This document shows, one piece after another, positions 35,292-36,801 of a stretch of 36,801 bases of DNA. Location of the stretch: assembly GCF_002939185.1 (NCBI RefSeq), contig NZ_POVL01000048.1:1-36801 (forward strand), in the 5' to 3' direction. The notes under the pieces are model-generated. The model ran no database searches, was not told the DNA's origin, and saw only the letters and a program-made list of their open reading frames with translations. Source of the DNA: Enterobacter sichuanensis. Its GTDB lineage: Bacteria; Pseudomonadota; Gammaproteobacteria; Enterobacterales; Enterobacteriaceae. Position 1 is the stretch's first letter. Each line of letters begins with the position of its first letter. A program made the translations under genes and the position numbers.

Positions 35292-35307
35292 ACGCAATCG
35301 TTGCCGT
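35292..35307. promoter_or_regulatory. PurR box upstream of adeP
   Basis: ACGCAATCGTTGCCGT matches 13 of 16 positions of the PurR consensus, including the central CG. E. coli adeP (yieG) has been proposed as a PurR target. Control of an adenine permease by the purine repressor is biologically sensible. Confidence 0.65.
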
Positions 35308-35407
35308 ATAAGCAAAATCAATGAAAAAAGTATCACGTAACCGCCACTATTGTCGCATTTTGGTATAGGATAGCGACGAATTTTCCCTCCTTGTTCGGAA
35401 ATTGATG

Positions 35408-36745
35408 ATGAGTCAACAACACACTACCCAGACATCTGGTCAGGGTCTGCTTGAGCGCGTGTTTAAACTGCGCGAGCACGGCACAACGGCACGCACCGAA
35501 GTGATCGCCGGTTTCACCACCTTCCTGACGATGGTTTATATCGTTTTTGTTAACCCACAAATTCTGGGCGTTGCTGGCATGGATACCAGCGCCGTCTTTG
35601 TGACCACCTGTCTGATCGCAGCACTGGGCAGCATTCTGATGGGCGTGTTCGCTAACCTGCCAGTCGCACTGGCCCCGGCGATGGGTCTGAACGCCTTCTT
35701 CGCCTTCGTTGTTGTTCAGGCGATGGGGCTGCCGTGGCAGGTGGGTATGGGCGCTATCTTCTGGGGCGCGGTTGGCCTGCTGCTGCTGACCATTTTCCGC
35801 GTGCGTTACTGGATGATTGCGAACATTCCTGTGAGCCTGCGCGTGGGCATCACCAGCGGTATCGGTCTGTTTATCGGGATGATGGGGTTGAAAAACGCCG
35901 GTGTCATCGTGGCGAACCCGGAAACGCTGGTGAGCATTGGTCACCTGACCTCTCATAACGTCCTGCTGGGCGTGCTGGGCTTCTTTATCATCGCTATCCT
36001 TGCGTCCCGCAATATTCATGCGGCGGTGCTGGTCTCCATCGTAGTGACCACGCTGCTGGGCTGGATGCTGGGTGACGTTCACTATAACGGCATCGTCTCC
36101 GCGCCACCGAGCGTCTCAACCGTTGTTGGCCATGTCGATCTGGCGGGTTCCCTGAACCTGGGCCTGGCGGGCGTGATTTTCTCCTTCATGCTGGTGAACC
36201 TGTTCGACTCCTCCGGTACGCTGATCGGCGTGACTGACAAGGCGGGTCTGGCAGATGAAAAAGGCAAATTCCCGCGCATGAAGCAGGCGCTGTTTGTGGA
36301 CAGTATCTCCTCTGTGACCGGCTCATTTATCGGGACCTCGTCTGTTACCGCTTACATCGAATCCTCTTCCGGGGTGTCTGTGGGTGGCCGTACCGGTCTG
36401 ACGGCGGTTGTGGTGGGTATTCTGTTCCTGCTGGTGATCTTCCTCTCGCCACTGGCGGGTATGGTTCCTCCGTACGCGGCGGCGGGTGCGCTGATCTACG
36501 TAGGGGTGCTGATGACCTCCAGCCTGTCGCGCGTGAAGTGGGATGATTTAACCGAAGCGGTGCCGGCGTTTATTACCGCCGTGATGATGCCATTCAGCTT
36601 CTCGATTACCGAAGGTATCGCGCTGGGCTTTATCTCTTACTGCGTAATGAAGATCGGTACTGGCCGTTTCCGCGATCTCAGCCCGTGCGTCATCGTTGTC
36701 GCGCTGCTGTTTGTACTGAAGATTGTGTTTATTGACGCGAAATAA
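35408..36745 (+). CDS. adeP: Adenine permease AdeP (YieG/PurP)
   Basis: The product is a 445-residue inner-membrane purine:H+ symporter of the AzgA-like branch of the NCS2 family, nearly identical to E. coli AdeP. About 12-14 hydrophobic segments are visible. Conserved stretches include NPQILGVAGMD, ALAPAMGLNAFFAF, NLFDSSGTLIGV and GTSSVTAYIESSSGV, which line the substrate path. TTG-ATG-ATG codons (35402, 35405, 35408) are adjacent and in frame; the last gives the E. coli N-terminus MS(Q/H)QHTTQTSGQG. It diverges from yieH and ends at a hairpin terminator. Confidence 0.95.
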   Translation: MSQQHTTQTSGQGLLERVFKLREHGTTARTEVIAGFTTFLTMVYIVFVNPQILGVAGMDTSAVFVTTCLIAALGSILMGVFANLPVALAPAMGLNAFFAFVVVQAMGLPWQVGMGAIFWGAVGLLLLTIFRVRYWMIANIPVSLRVGITSGIGLFIGMMGLKNAGVIVANPETLVSIGHLTSHNVLLGVLGFFIIAILASRNIHAAVLVSIVVTTLLGWMLGDVHYNGIVSAPPSVSTVVGHVDLAGSLNLGLAGVIFSFMLVNLFDSSGTLIGVTDKAGLADEKGKFPRMKQALFVDSISSVTGSFIGTSSVTAYIESSSGVSVGGRTGLTAVVVGILFLLVIFLSPLAGMVPPYAAAGALIYVGVLMTSSLSRVKWDDLTEAVPAFITAVMMPFSFSITEGIALGFISYCVMKIGTGRFRDLSPCVIVVALLFVLKIVFIDAK

Positions 36746-36750
36746 ACAGC

Positions 36751-36776
36751 AAGCCCTTTTCGAAGAAAAGGGCTTT
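36751..36776 (+). terminator. adeP terminator
   Basis: AAGCCCTTTT and AAAAGGGCTT form a 10-bp stem with a 5-nt loop, starting 5 nt after the adeP stop. The trailing T-run is short. The palindrome could act in both directions. Confidence 0.75.
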
Positions 36777-36786
36777 AGTGTTTGTA

Positions 36787-36801
36787 CCCTCTCCCGGTGG
36801 G
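36787..36801. repeat. CCCTCTCCC-type repeat, cut by window end
   Basis: CCCTCTCCCGGTGGG begins a second copy of the palindromic repeat seen at 8288. Only the first 15 bases are inside the window. Confidence 0.5.

Noticed and set aside
35333..36082. 249-codon minus-strand frame opposite adeP, rich in His and Gln
   Set aside because: Low-complexity composition typical of an antisense frame of a membrane protein gene. No independent signals.

Overview
The window is a stretch of enterobacterial chromosome centred on the replication origin oriC. Gene order, protein lengths and near-identical protein sequences match the Escherichia coli oriC region read in reverse. The moderately high GC content, the REP sequences and the absence of some E. 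coli loci point to a relative such as Enterobacter, Leclercia or Lelliottia. The sequence alone does not settle the genus. No phage, transposon, CRISPR array, defence cluster or RNA gene is visible. All major genes look intact.

Layout. Positions 158-2295 hold yieP (GntR/FCD regulator) and hsrA (14-TM-type efflux protein) as a translationally coupled pair. Positions 2261-8113, on the minus strand, hold the ribose operon rbsDACBKR, which runs convergently into hsrA. Its control region at 8114-8250 has a palindromic RbsR operator, a CRP-like site and a second operator-like palindrome. Kup, a K+ transporter, follows at 8339-10207 on the minus strand. Divergent from it is ravA-viaA (10430-13371), which abuts the convergent asnA with no gap. 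The asnC regulator lies divergent from asnA. Then come mioC, oriC (about 15515-15799, with five DnaA boxes, three AT-rich 13-mers, an IHF site and 13 GATC sites), mnmG and rsmG.

A 616-bp AT-rich gap rich in inverted repeats precedes the complete F1Fo ATP synthase operon atpIBEFHAGDC (19124-26007), which ends at a strong terminator. Next are glmU-glmS (amino-sugar and peptidoglycan precursor synthesis), the Pho-box-controlled phosphate operon pstSCAB-phoU (29892-34483), the convergent phosphatase gene yieH, and adeP (adenine permease) at the right edge.

The window joins nutrient uptake (ribose, K+, phosphate, adenine), energy production, cell-wall precursor supply and origin control. REP/BIME elements sit in four gaps: mnmG-rsmG, glmU-glmS, pstS-pstC and phoU-yieH. 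Three of these are inside co-directional gene pairs. I found no new multi-gene system. The parts most worth a second look are non-coding: the rsmG-atpI gap, the dual rbs operators, the palindrome and extra TGTCA motifs upstream of the pstS Pho boxes, tandem PurR-like boxes between yieH and adeP, and hairpins between atpA and atpG and between rbsB and rbsK.
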